From the NCBI RefSeq assembly GCF_003710825.1, contig NZ_RHHQ01000007.1, forward strand, positions 1 through 64,000: 64,000 bases of DNA. Direction: 5' to 3'. This stretch comes from Brevibacillus fluminis (lineage in GTDB: Bacteria > Bacillota > Bacilli > Brevibacillales > Brevibacillaceae). The first letter of the stretch is position 1. The number at the start of each line of letters is the position of its first letter. Positions 1 through 6,976 of this stretch are shown piece after piece. A program made the position numbers and the translations under genes. Under the pieces are notes generated by a model. That model was not told the DNA's origin, ran no database searches, and saw nothing but the letters and a program-made list of their open reading frames with translations.

Positions 1-124
1 GAGATGAGATTTCCCACAGAGTTAATCTGGTAAGACCCCTCATAGACGATGAGGTTGATAGGTTCGGTGTGGAAGCGCGGTAACGCGTGGAGCTGACGAA
101 TACTAATCGGTCGAGGGCTTATCC
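1..124 (+). rRNA. 23S ribosomal RNA, 3' end (partial)
   Basis: The first 124 bases match the conserved 3' end of bacterial 23S rRNA: the segment with GGAGCTGACGAATACTAATC followed by GGTCGAGGGCTTATCC is the typical Bacilli terminus. The gene enters from the left edge, so only the last domain is visible. The exact 3' end is estimated from homologous termini. No 5S rRNA or tRNA follows before the terminator at 179-206. Confidence 0.93.
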
Positions 125-178
125 ACAACAATCCATAGCAATGACTTGCGTATCCAGTTTTGAAGGAACAACCGGAAG

Positions 179-206
179 CCATCTTGATGAAGATGGGTTT
201 TTTTTT
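179..206 (+). terminator. Intrinsic terminator of the rRNA operon
   Basis: CCATCTT / AAGATGG stem with a GATG loop followed by a run of nine T. It lies about 55 bases after the 23S end, which marks the end of the rRNA transcript and leaves no room for a 5S gene. Confidence 0.85.
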
Positions 207-384
207 GTATGTCAAAAGGAGCCTATGCCGAGCGGGAGCATGAAAATATGAAGAATGGTTTCGAATGTGCAGAGACAATGAAGTGGTAATAGGCTGGTGG
301 CAACGTTTAGATAATGGGCAGGATAATCCCATTAGGTGATGGAATATGTTGGATTCAATATGAAACCTTGGGAGGATCTAGTAC

Positions 385-1158
385 ATGTTGGAATCCATAA
401 AGGAAGACTATCTTTTATCCAATAAGAAAAGTTGGGATGAAGTGGCTCCACGATTTTTTGGCAGGACTGCCCTTCCGGTTTACGGCCCATTCGCGCCTAC
501 AGAGAATGAATTAAATCTGTTTGGTGATGTAGTGGATAAGAAGGTCCTGGAAATCGGTTGCGGGAGTGGTCATTCTCTAAAATACATGGCGGCTCGTGGA
601 GCCTCAGAGCTTTGGGGGATTGATTTATCCGATACTCAAATAGAGACTGCACGGGAATTACTTTCAGCACATAGATCAAAATTGAATCTTTTCCAAGGTC
701 CAATGGAAAAGAACCCCGGAATTCCGAATGAGTATTTTGATATCGTTTATTCCATCTACGCAATTGGTTGGACCGTGGACTTGCCAATGACATTACAGCA
801 AGTGTTCAGCTACTTAAAACCTGGTGGGACTTTTATTTTTAGCTGGGAGCACCCGCTACATAGCCGAATTGTACAGGAAGATACACAGTTGGTTGTTAAA
901 AAATCTTACCATGATGAAGGTCTTCAACAATGTGAACCATGGAACTTGCCAGCTATGATGAATCAATTAAAACTCAGTACATATATAAATGAATTAATTA
1001 AATCTGGCTTTCAAATTGAGAGAGTGATTGAAGATGTTGTTATCACAGAGGAGATAAAATCAGCAGATTCTGCAGTATGGTACACACACCAAAAGGCATC
1101 ATTAATTCCTGCTACATTCATTATAAAATGCACGAAAAAATATGGAGACCAGTGTTAG
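385..1158 (+). CDS. Class I SAM-dependent methyltransferase
   Basis: This 257-residue protein has the class I (Rossmann) methyltransferase signature. Motif I is VLEIGCGSGHS at about residues 53-63, with the acidic motif II position in GIDLSDTQ around residue 79, and FDIVYSIYAIGW near 118-129 fits motif IV. It resembles UbiE/Methyltransf_11 proteins, which methylate small molecules in the cytosol; the substrate cannot be told. The ATG at 385 has GGGAGG about 10 bases upstream. It heads an AT-rich group of three same-strand genes directly after the rRNA operon, with base composition clearly lower in GC than genes after 2277, so it may be acquired. Confidence 0.85.
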   Translation: MLESIKEDYLLSNKKSWDEVAPRFFGRTALPVYGPFAPTENELNLFGDVVDKKVLEIGCGSGHSLKYMAARGASELWGIDLSDTQIETARELLSAHRSKLNLFQGPMEKNPGIPNEYFDIVYSIYAIGWTVDLPMTLQQVFSYLKPGGTFIFSWEHPLHSRIVQEDTQLVVKKSYHDEGLQQCEPWNLPAMMNQLKLSTYINELIKSGFQIERVIEDVVITEEIKSADSAVWYTHQKASLIPATFIIKCTKKYGDQC

Positions 1159-1307
1159 ATAGTAATGCTTATTCAAATGGATATTGTCAATGTGCGGCTA
1201 GGTTGAGTTAGCTGGTATCTTGGGTGGGTTATTTTGATTCACCTCGAACATTTTCATTATAAAGATCGAAATTAAGGTAGTTGATATAGAAAAGAGTGGC
1301 GATTTTT

Positions 1308-1598
1308 ATGTTGACTGAAAAAGCACGAGAGATAATTGTTGAATTCGAACGATTGTCTGATGAAGACAAAAGTCACTTATCTGTAACCTTTATGAATATT
1401 TACGGCAAACAAATTTTCTTTTCGTTGGATCAATTATGTGAGCTGGAGTATCAAGACCTAGAAACAATTAAATCAATGATAGGTGGCATAATTCTTACCA
1501 GAGAATACGTACCAGATATTCAAAACGCATATGAAGGATTAAAAGATAATGATTGGCCATCCACGATATCATTTGGATACTTGAATCTGCCTAAATAG
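1308..1598 (+). CDS. Hypothetical protein, 96 residues
   Basis: Small soluble acidic protein with no family that I recognise. A GTG at 1296 would add four residues, but the ATG at 1308 is preferred because the weak purine-rich AGAGTGG then sits at a usable distance. The N-terminal part is predicted helical (charged stretch LTEKAREIIVEFERLSDEDK), and no cysteine pairs, signal peptide or membrane segment are visible. It lies between the methyltransferase and the Nudix gene on the same strand and shares their low GC. Coding is supported by an uninterrupted frame and ordinary amino acid composition; function unknown. Confidence 0.6.
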   Translation: MLTEKAREIIVEFERLSDEDKSHLSVTFMNIYGKQIFFSLDQLCELEYQDLETIKSMIGGIILTREYVPDIQNAYEGLKDNDWPSTISFGYLNLPK

Positions 1599-1659
1599 AG
1601 AGACCGATCAATTAGATAGTAGACATGAACAAAACAAACGCCAGAACGGAGGAATTTCA

Positions 1660-2130
1660 TTGAATGACTATATAAAAACGATGAGAAAACTAGTGGGAAC
1701 AGAAACACTAGTAACTGTAGGCTGCGGCGCAATCATTGAGGATGAGAAAGGTAGAATTCTTTTACAGAGACGAAAGGATCAGAACAATTGGTGTCTTCCG
1801 GGAGGCGTAATGGAAATCGGTGAAACCTTTCTTGAAACGGTTATCCGTGAGGTTGAAGAAGAAACGAATTTGGTTATCTATCAACCAGAATTGTTCGGAA
1901 TCTACTCAGGTCCTAGCTGCTTTAAAGAGTACCCGAACGGAGATAAAGTTTTTAGTGTCCAAGTCATTTTTCGCGTAAAACAATATTCTGGAGATTTAAA
2001 ACAAGAGGGGCCAGAAAGTTTTGAGCATACATTCTTTTTGAATAATGAACTGCCGTCCCCACTTAATTCCAATCAAGCAGCCTTTATCTTGGATTGGGCA
2101 GAGAATCGAGCAATACCTGTAATAAAGTAA
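1660..2130 (+). CDS. Nudix hydrolase
   Basis: 156-residue Nudix protein. The Nudix box runs from GGVMEIGETFLE to REVEEETNLVI, about residues 48-71, and keeps the G-x5-E spacing and the REVEEE metal-binding helix; the usual Gly near the end of the box is Asn. Such enzymes hydrolyse nucleoside diphosphates linked to another moiety, and the exact substrate is open. Translation starts at TTG 1660 behind GGAGG (spacing about 7). It is the last gene of the AT-rich islet, and the next gene is markedly more GC-rich. Confidence 0.88.
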   Translation: MNDYIKTMRKLVGTETLVTVGCGAIIEDEKGRILLQRRKDQNNWCLPGGVMEIGETFLETVIREVEEETNLVIYQPELFGIYSGPSCFKEYPNGDKVFSVQVIFRVKQYSGDLKQEGPESFEHTFFLNNELPSPLNSNQAAFILDWAENRAIPVIK

Positions 2131-2276
2131 TGGGGCATTATTTGTAAGCCCTCCCCCAATCATTCGAAAGCCGATCGTTTCCCAAACTGTCACAGACCAT
2201 GGCACCAGGATATGGTTAAATAGGTCTATCACTTGCAGAGGCGAAAAAAGATGATTTTATGGGGGAAACCATAGAG

Positions 2277-2993
2277 ATGGCGGAAAAAAAGATATTAATT
2301 GTAGATGACCAATACGGCATCCGTACCTTGCTGACTGAAGTGATGCAGCGTGACGGCTTTCACGTGCTGGATGCGAGCGATGGGAGCACAGCGCTGGACT
2401 TGTATCGACAGCATCGGCCCACCGTCATCCTGGTAGACATCCGCATACCGAATATGGACGGAATCGAGGTGATCGAGGCAATCCGGAATGAAGATCAGCA
2501 TGTGCATTCCTTGGCGATGACGGCGTTTGACCTGACCGAACAGGAAACGGACAAATTACGTGAGCTGGGTGTTAGCACGATCTATCGGAAGCCATTCGAC
2601 CTCGACAACCTTCGGGAGGATATCACCGGCCGTTTTCAAGAGATGACAACCCATGTATACAATAAACTGGTCAGAGATCGGATTCCACAGATCATCGAGG
2701 AGAAGGGGAAAACGTGCTCGATCAAAATTTTGGACGATGCCGCCTACCATCGCGAATTACGCAAAAAATTGCAGGAGGAGTGGCAGGAGTATTTAGCAGC
2801 AAGCCATGATGAGGAACGGTTGGAAGAGCTGGCAGATATGCTGGAAGTAATCTATGCGCTGGCAAATGAACACGGGGCCTCGCACGGCATGCTTGAGGAG
2901 CTGCGCCATAGGAAAGCCGAAATGAACGGTGCGTTCGCTGAAAAGCTTCTCTTGCTCGAAGTTGTGGAGAGGGGAAAACAACCGAACGAATAA
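2277..2993 (+). CDS. Spo0F-like receiver fused to MazG-like NTP pyrophosphohydrolase
   Basis: One frame joins two domains. Residues 1-120 form a stand-alone-type receiver very similar to Spo0F: ILIVDDQYGIRTLL acidic pocket, phosphorylatable Asp in VDIRIPNMDG, the Thr in AMTAFD and the Lys in YRKPFD. From about residue 123 (YNKLVRDRIPQII) to the end lies an all-alpha MazG-like domain of the COG4997 type, with paired acidic motifs EEWQE and EELAD expected to bind magnesium. Spo0F relays phosphate in the sporulation phosphorelay; MazG-like enzymes cleave NTPs to NMP and PPi. The in-frame ATG at 2259 is less likely than 2277, which has GGGGGAAACC upstream. An internal ATG at 2643 lacks a good ribosome site, so a true fusion is favoured. 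Confidence 0.85.
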   Translation: MAEKKILIVDDQYGIRTLLTEVMQRDGFHVLDASDGSTALDLYRQHRPTVILVDIRIPNMDGIEVIEAIRNEDQHVHSLAMTAFDLTEQETDKLRELGVSTIYRKPFDLDNLREDITGRFQEMTTHVYNKLVRDRIPQIIEEKGKTCSIKILDDAAYHRELRKKLQEEWQEYLAASHDEERLEELADMLEVIYALANEHGASHGMLEELRHRKAEMNGAFAEKLLLLEVVERGKQPNE

Positions 2994-3104
2994 TCAACGA
3001 AGAAACAAAATGTTTGCAGACCTGCAACAGCACCAAGGGCCACCTCATGATTCGCCATTCCTCCTGATCGTTCATTGCTAACCGTTCGGCACCTGCAATG
3101 CAAA

Positions 3105-3146
3105 ACAAGGCAAGCGAAGGCTCTATGCGGCCCACGCTTGCCTTGT
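3105..3146. terminator. Convergent inverted repeat, probable weak terminator
   Basis: Perfect 12-bp arms ACAAGGCAAGCG and CGCTTGCCTTGT separated by 18 bases lie between the end of the receiver/MazG gene and the end of the opposing RraA-like gene. A short T run follows on the minus strand only, so termination efficiency is uncertain. Confidence 0.55.
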
Positions 3147-3150
3147 ATCT

Positions 3151-3627
3151 TTACAGCGTCAGTGCTGTCTCCGAGACGACGACGCCATCTTCATCCGCAT
3201 AAGCGTAGTGTCCGGGCGTCCAGGTGATCCCGCCAAAAGTGAGCGGCACATCTCGTTCGCCCAAACCGTTTTTGGCGCTTTTTTTCGGCATGGTGCCCAG
3301 AGCAAAAATTCCCACGTTGGTCTGAGCGAGCTCTGCCGCGTCACGAACGCATCCATGGATGATCACCCCGGCCAACTTACGATCTGCTGCAATGCCCGCA
3401 AGCCGGTCACCAAGAAGCGCACATTGCCGGGACCCGTCGCCATCTACGACGAGCACGCTGCCAGCAGGGATGTCCTCCAGCGCCTGCAGGACAAGCACAT
3501 TGTCGTCTATTACCTTGACGGTCCGAATCGGCCCATTAAAAGCGGGAATGCTGCCAAACGAGCGAAACGTAGTGGTGCAAATGTGCAAATGTTCCGAATG
3601 CTTATCACATAAGTCTGCGGTTTTCAA
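3151..3627 (-). CDS. RraA-like protein / 4-hydroxy-4-methyl-2-oxoglutarate aldolase family
   Basis: 158-residue member of the RraA/HMG-aldolase family. Family landmarks are all present: TVKVIDDN near the N-terminus, GSVLVVDGDGS, ALLGDRLAGIA, the active-site stretch GVIIHGCVRD and the C-terminal YADEDGVVVSE. In proteobacteria RraA binds RNase E; other members are divalent-metal aldolases or oxaloacetate decarboxylases, and in a Bacilli genome without an evident RNase E partner the enzymatic role is more likely. The frame extends upstream, but a TTG at 3627 with AAGGGGG seven bases before it gives the family-length protein. It stands alone, convergent with the previous gene. Confidence 0.85.
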   Translation of the reverse strand: MKTADLCDKHSEHLHICTTTFRSFGSIPAFNGPIRTVKVIDDNVLVLQALEDIPAGSVLVVDGDGSRQCALLGDRLAGIAADRKLAGVIIHGCVRDAAELAQTNVGIFALGTMPKKSAKNGLGERDVPLTFGGITWTPGHYAYADEDGVVVSETALTL

Positions 3628-3823
3628 AAGCTTTTCCCCCTTCATAACAAAAAAATCGCTGATGATGACGCCACTGATTGCGAAGATTGGCATGATGTCG
3701 GTTTTGCTGAAGTTTAGTAGTATTTTACTATGAAGCAGATACAACTGACTAGCCTTTCTGCCGCTAGACACGAAGAAACGGCCGCCAGCAAGGCTGACAG
3801 CCGTATGATCTGATGTTGTACGT

Positions 3824-4642
3824 TTATCCGATGAACTCTTGTACCCAGTAGCCGTTGTAATAGCCGATGCCGATTTTCGTAAAGTTGGCATTCAAAATAT
3901 TTTCACGGTGTCCTTGGCTGTTCATCCATTGCGTCATGACTTCCTGTGGGCTTGTTTGTCCCATAGCGATGTTTTCGCCGGCCGAGCTGAACTGAATGCC
4001 GTACTGCTGCATCATGTCGAATGGAGAGCCATAGGTTGGGCTCGTATGGTCAAAATAATGGTTGTTCGCCATGTCTTTCGCTTTGTCCAAAGCGACGGTC
4101 GAAAGCTTGGAGTCGAACGTCAGCGCTTTGAGGCCCGCTTTTGCGCGCTCTTGGTTAACCAGCGTCAGCACTTGATTTGCGTATGCGGAAGCGCTAGTTT
4201 GGTTTTGCTGCGCCTGATTTTGGTTATTGCTCGGTTTGGTCACTTGACCTTGGTTCCCGTTATTCACTGGCTTTGTGCTAGGCGGATTCACAGGCTTTTT
4301 CACCGGAGCAGTTGGTTGGTAAGGGATTGGCTGCTTGGCCGGCACCATGCCTTGTGTTGGATATTGAAATTTCTGGAAATTGAATTGGTTCGAATTCAGC
4401 ATTTTTTCAAAATCCGCCCAAGAGATTGGTCCGTTTTGACCCGGCATATACACATACACGCCAGAGTATGCAGCCGGAGATTGGTAACCAAACGACCCTT
4501 GCGTAAACGGGCACTGCTGGTTGGCATTAGCTTGGGCTTGTACAGAAACAGGCGCAGCCGTTGCCGCGAATGCGGAAGTGGACAAGCTGGTAACGCCAAT
4601 TCCCATGGCTAAAGCGAACAAAGATTTTGTGATTTTCTTCAA
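3824..4642 (-). CDS. Secreted CAP-domain (SCP-like) protein
   Basis: 272-residue secreted protein. An N-terminal signal peptide (MKKITKSLFALAMG onward, cleavage near AFA-ATAAP) is followed by a Pro/Gln/Asn-rich linker (about residues 95-150), then a C-terminal CAP domain (about 155-272) with LVNQERAKAGL, the HYFDHTSP and GENIAMG motifs and the HRENILNANFTKIGIGY signature. It resembles YkwD and the spore-coat SafA-associated CAP proteins of Bacilli, thought to act at the cell wall or spore surface. The TTG start at 4642 has AAAGGAG upstream. Expression is probably governed by the c-di-AMP riboswitch at 4667-4815, which links it to wall homeostasis. Confidence 0.88.
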   Translation of the reverse strand: MKKITKSLFALAMGIGVTSLSTSAFAATAAPVSVQAQANANQQCPFTQGSFGYQSPAAYSGVYVYMPGQNGPISWADFEKMLNSNQFNFQKFQYPTQGMVPAKQPIPYQPTAPVKKPVNPPSTKPVNNGNQGQVTKPSNNQNQAQQNQTSASAYANQVLTLVNQERAKAGLKALTFDSKLSTVALDKAKDMANNHYFDHTSPTYGSPFDMMQQYGIQFSSAGENIAMGQTSPQEVMTQWMNSQGHRENILNANFTKIGIGYYNGYWVQEFIG

Positions 4643-4666
4643 ATCATTCAGCTCCTTTTGTATGAT

Positions 4667-4815
4667 CCTACGAGGTTAGTTGTCGGGTTCGGATTAAGGA
4701 TTCAACCTACGCGTTTTACTAGCGATTCACCCCAAACAGCCGAGCGCTTAGCGCTTTTGGCCGTAGTAAAGCGTCCCCCGCACCTCCTACTTACTTGGAG
4801 GTTTCGGCCCAAATA
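4667..4815 (-). promoter_or_regulatory. Cyclic di-AMP riboswitch (ydaO/yuaA type)
   Basis: Read on the minus strand, the leader of the CAP gene contains the hallmark blocks of ydaO RNA in order: GCCGAAACCTCC, GCGGGGGACGC, TTGGGGTGAATCGC, AGGTTGAATCCTTAATCCGA, ACCCGACAACTAACCTCGTAGG. These match the conserved c-di-AMP binding core. In known cases the ligand turns off wall hydrolase and potassium transport genes. The aptamer ends about 25 bases before the start codon. I see no separate T-run hairpin, so control may be by occlusion of the ribosome site or through an overlapping structure. Confidence 0.88.
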
Positions 4816-4996
4816 GCATATCGAATGTCGGAACGATTGAAAAGGAAAAGAATATGGGACTGTTTCTATAATTACCCAAATTGCGGCTATCTTCTATGTA
4901 TTTGCCCGAAACACGAGTGCTTCGAGCAAGACCAAGGATTGGGTACAACGTAGAGAATTTCTTTCAGCTAGCATAACGGTGCTTCCAAAGAGTTAA

Positions 4997-5545
4997 TTAA
5001 TTGCAGCAGTGGCGTCTGCAAAAATTGCATGCTCTGCGGTCACCGGTAGCAGCGCAGCGAGAGCAGTTGGCGCAGCAAGGGTCGCAAACGTTGGAAGGTA
5101 CTTGATTAAACGGACTGACGATCGGCGGTGGAACGGGTGGCCGGTTGAATGGACTGACAATCGGCTTTGGCGGGCACGGCCGGGCAGGTGCTTGGTTGAA
5201 CGGGCTGACAATCGGTTTTGGCGGGCACGGCCGAGCTGGCGCTTGGGTAAACGGGCTGACGATCGGGCGCTGTGGCGCGGGCCCTTGACTAAAAGGGCTC
5301 ACAATCGGTGGCGGCGTAGGAACCGGAATCGGCAGCGGATAAGGATAAATGTTGGACGGCAGCTGCTGTTGTGGAGGGATGCATGGCTGGCGTAATGGTC
5401 GGGCGCATCTCTGTTTCGGGCAGCATCTCCTGCGTCTCCGGGGGCGGCAGCATTCTGCGCTGGAGGAGGAGCTGCTTTCGCGGGCGCATGAAGAGACCAA
5501 TCGCCCCTTTACGTTTATGAGGTCGTTATTCTTCTTATTTCTCAA
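4997..5545 (-). CDS. Cys/Pro-rich repeat protein, possible spore coat or exosporium protein
   Basis: 182 residues with three zones. An N-terminal part contains a serine run and Cys/Arg clusters (ECCRPRRRRRCC). The middle carries five tandem repeats built on PIVSPFxQ with spacers of PAPARPCPPK type (about residues 90-155). The C-terminus is Cys-rich (CDPCCANCSRCAATGDRR, CRRHCCN). Such composition suits a disulfide-crosslinked spore surface protein; no named family is recognised. The TTG at 5545 is preferred over the ATG 15 bases upstream because GGGAG lies about 8 bases before it. A CATATTGTA element at 5571-5579 (minus strand) fits the CATANNNTA -10 of mother-cell sigma-K, but no convincing -35 is seen. 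Confidence 0.6.
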   Translation of the reverse strand: MRNKKNNDLINVKGRLVSSCARESSSSSSAECCRPRRRRRCCPKQRCARPLRQPCIPPQQQLPSNIYPYPLPIPVPTPPPIVSPFSQGPAPQRPIVSPFTQAPARPCPPKPIVSPFNQAPARPCPPKPIVSPFNRPPVPPPIVSPFNQVPSNVCDPCCANCSRCAATGDRRACNFCRRHCCN

Positions 5546-5701
5546 AGTAACCACTCCCATAGGTAGAATGTACAATATGTATATGCACAGAATAGCCATG
5601 CGAATGGACGGATGCTTGTATGCGGACGTCTATTTTTCTACTGAATCGCAAACAAATCAAAACAGATGTGCAAATAGAATGAAAAGTAAGGAAACGACCT
5701 A

Positions 5702-5730
5702 TTGACAGCAAAGATCAAAACGTTTAGTAT
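5702..5730 (+). promoter_or_regulatory. Sigma-A promoter of the glaH leader
   Basis: TTGACA at 5702-5707, a 17-base spacer and TAGTAT at 5725-5730 give a near-consensus vegetative promoter. The spacer holds CAAAACGTTTAG, a weak cre-like core. Transcription would start near 5737, over 230 bases before the glaH start codon. Confidence 0.7.
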
Positions 5731-5736
5731 TTTGCT

Positions 5737-5955
5737 TACAATCCAAATTCACTCCTAGAAAGATTACCTCTTTCAAGATCAGTGAATTGTTCTTGAACTC
5801 GACAGGTAAAACTTTGACTGCTAAATCTATGCGACTCCGAGGAATCGGAGCGGGTAAGTAGATACAAGCCAGTCCGATCGTTTAGGCATGCGCCTTAATG
5901 ATTCGGCTGGCTTTTTTACTTGGTTCGGGGAAAAGAGATCAATCATTTATCTAAT
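5737..5955 (+). promoter_or_regulatory. Structured 5' leader of glaH, possible riboswitch or attenuator
   Basis: Between the promoter and glaH lies a compact RNA with nested helices. AATTCACT (5746-5753) pairs with AGTGAATT (5781-5788) around an inner GAAAG/CTTTC stem. ATCTA/TAGAT (5825-5863) encloses CTCCGA-GGAA-TCGGAG. A long terminator hairpin follows at 5866-5917. No plus-strand gene precedes it, so the terminator most likely conditionally stops the glaH transcript. It does not show the conserved blocks of lysine, T-box, SAM, glycine or c-di-GMP leaders. Confidence 0.55.
5866..5917 (+). terminator. Leader terminator upstream of glaH
   Basis: AAGCCAG pairs with CTGGCTT, continuing inward through a mostly paired stem capped by AGGC-ATGC-GCCT, then a run of six T. 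The stem is unusually long (about 20 bp) for a simple attenuator. It ends some 40 bases before the glaH ribosome site. Confidence 0.8.
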
Positions 5956-5970
5956 CGGAGGGAAAAGACT

Positions 5971-6906
5971 ATGACAATCGTAAAAGAAACCAATGCCAAG
6001 AAGTACGTGCAAAAACAGGAAAAATTCGAAGTAAAACCGCACCCGCAGCACAGCCGCATGTATCATATCGAGCTCGCGAACGACGTGATCCGCGATTTGA
6101 TCGCCGCATTCCCTGATGTAGATTCGCAACGCTTGATTTACGTGCCATTCATGCGCTATGTGGTGGCAGGAAAATTGCGCGAATTGTTGGGTCAATCGTT
6201 CCAAGACACGCTGCGTGGAATTTTGCAGGAGCGCGAGACAGGCGGTTTCACTATCGGTGTCCAAGGGCAAACGAATGAAACGGAAGAATTCGTTCTGTTC
6301 TCGACCGCGATCTCGCACCTTGTCGGCAGCCCGAACTTCGATGCGATGACAGGCACCTTTTTTGCACGCTTCACGGTAAAAGATACGGATACCAGCGATT
6401 CTTACCTCCGCCAGGCGTATCGACTGTTCACGCTGCATACGGATGGAACATTTGTTGATGAGCCGACAGATTGGCTGCTCATGATGAAAATGCAAGAAGT
6501 CAATGCAGTCGGAGGCGAATCGCGTCTGCTGCACCTGGACGATTGGGAGGAGCTGGAGAAATTCAGCAAGCATCCGCTCGCATCGCACAAGTTCACCTAC
6601 CGTGCGCCAGCCAGCAAAAACGTCGAGCAAATTGTGCATCGTCCGACTTTCTTCCAACAAAACAACGGTACGTGCATCTGCTTCATCGACCAATTTGCGT
6701 ATCCAGAAAACGTCGAGCAAGCGGTATACTTGAAAGAACTGTCCGATTCGATGGAAAACAGCGAAAGCACCATCGCATTGAAGCTGCCTATCGGCGATCT
6801 GGTGATGCTGAACAATACATTCTGGCTGCATGGACGCGCTGCATTTGAGAAAAATCCTGACTTGTTCCGCGAGCTGATGAGACAGCGCGGCGAGTTTGCC
6901 AAGTAA
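5971..6906 (+). CDS. glaH: Glutarate 2-hydroxylase (CsiD/GlaH), Fe(II)/2-oxoglutarate dioxygenase
   Basis: 311-residue CsiD-family protein. GlaH hydroxylates glutarate to L-2-hydroxyglutarate using O2 and 2-oxoglutarate, releasing succinate and CO2. The iron ligands are visible: HTD in FTLHTDGTF (about residues 155-162) and the distal His in FWLHGRAAF near the C-terminus, with the 2-oxoglutarate-binding Arg nearby. The length is close to E. coli CsiD (325). The ATG at 5971 has GGAGGG about 9 bases upstream; the longer in-frame start at 5920 falls inside the leader terminator. It is the first gene of an operon with lhgO and an aldehyde dehydrogenase. Confidence 0.92.
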   Translation: MTIVKETNAKKYVQKQEKFEVKPHPQHSRMYHIELANDVIRDLIAAFPDVDSQRLIYVPFMRYVVAGKLRELLGQSFQDTLRGILQERETGGFTIGVQGQTNETEEFVLFSTAISHLVGSPNFDAMTGTFFARFTVKDTDTSDSYLRQAYRLFTLHTDGTFVDEPTDWLLMMKMQEVNAVGGESRLLHLDDWEELEKFSKHPLASHKFTYRAPASKNVEQIVHRPTFFQQNNGTCICFIDQFAYPENVEQAVYLKELSDSMENSESTIALKLPIGDLVMLNNTFWLHGRAAFEKNPDLFRELMRQRGEFAK

Positions 6907-6935
6907 GGTTGAAATAACTTCTGAGCGAGACAAAC

Positions 6936-6958
6936 CCCCCTGCCGATGTAGCAGGGGG
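6936..6958 (+). other. Intercistronic hairpin between glaH and lhgO
   Basis: CCCCCTGC pairs with GCAGGGGG around a seven-base loop, without a T run. It sits 30 bases after the glaH stop and just before the lhgO ribosome site. It may stabilise the upstream message or tune lhgO translation rather than terminate. Confidence 0.6.
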
Positions 6959-6976
6959 AAGGGTGGGTGACGATGT

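Noticed and set aside
2643..2993. Separate MazG gene starting at the internal ATG 2643
   Set aside because: Only a weak purine stretch precedes it and the reading frame is continuous with the receiver, so one fused protein is simpler; kept as a caveat.
5737..5955. Lysine riboswitch or T-box upstream of glaH
   Set aside because: The pathway made lysine attractive, but none of the conserved L-box blocks nor the T-box AGGGTGG element is present.
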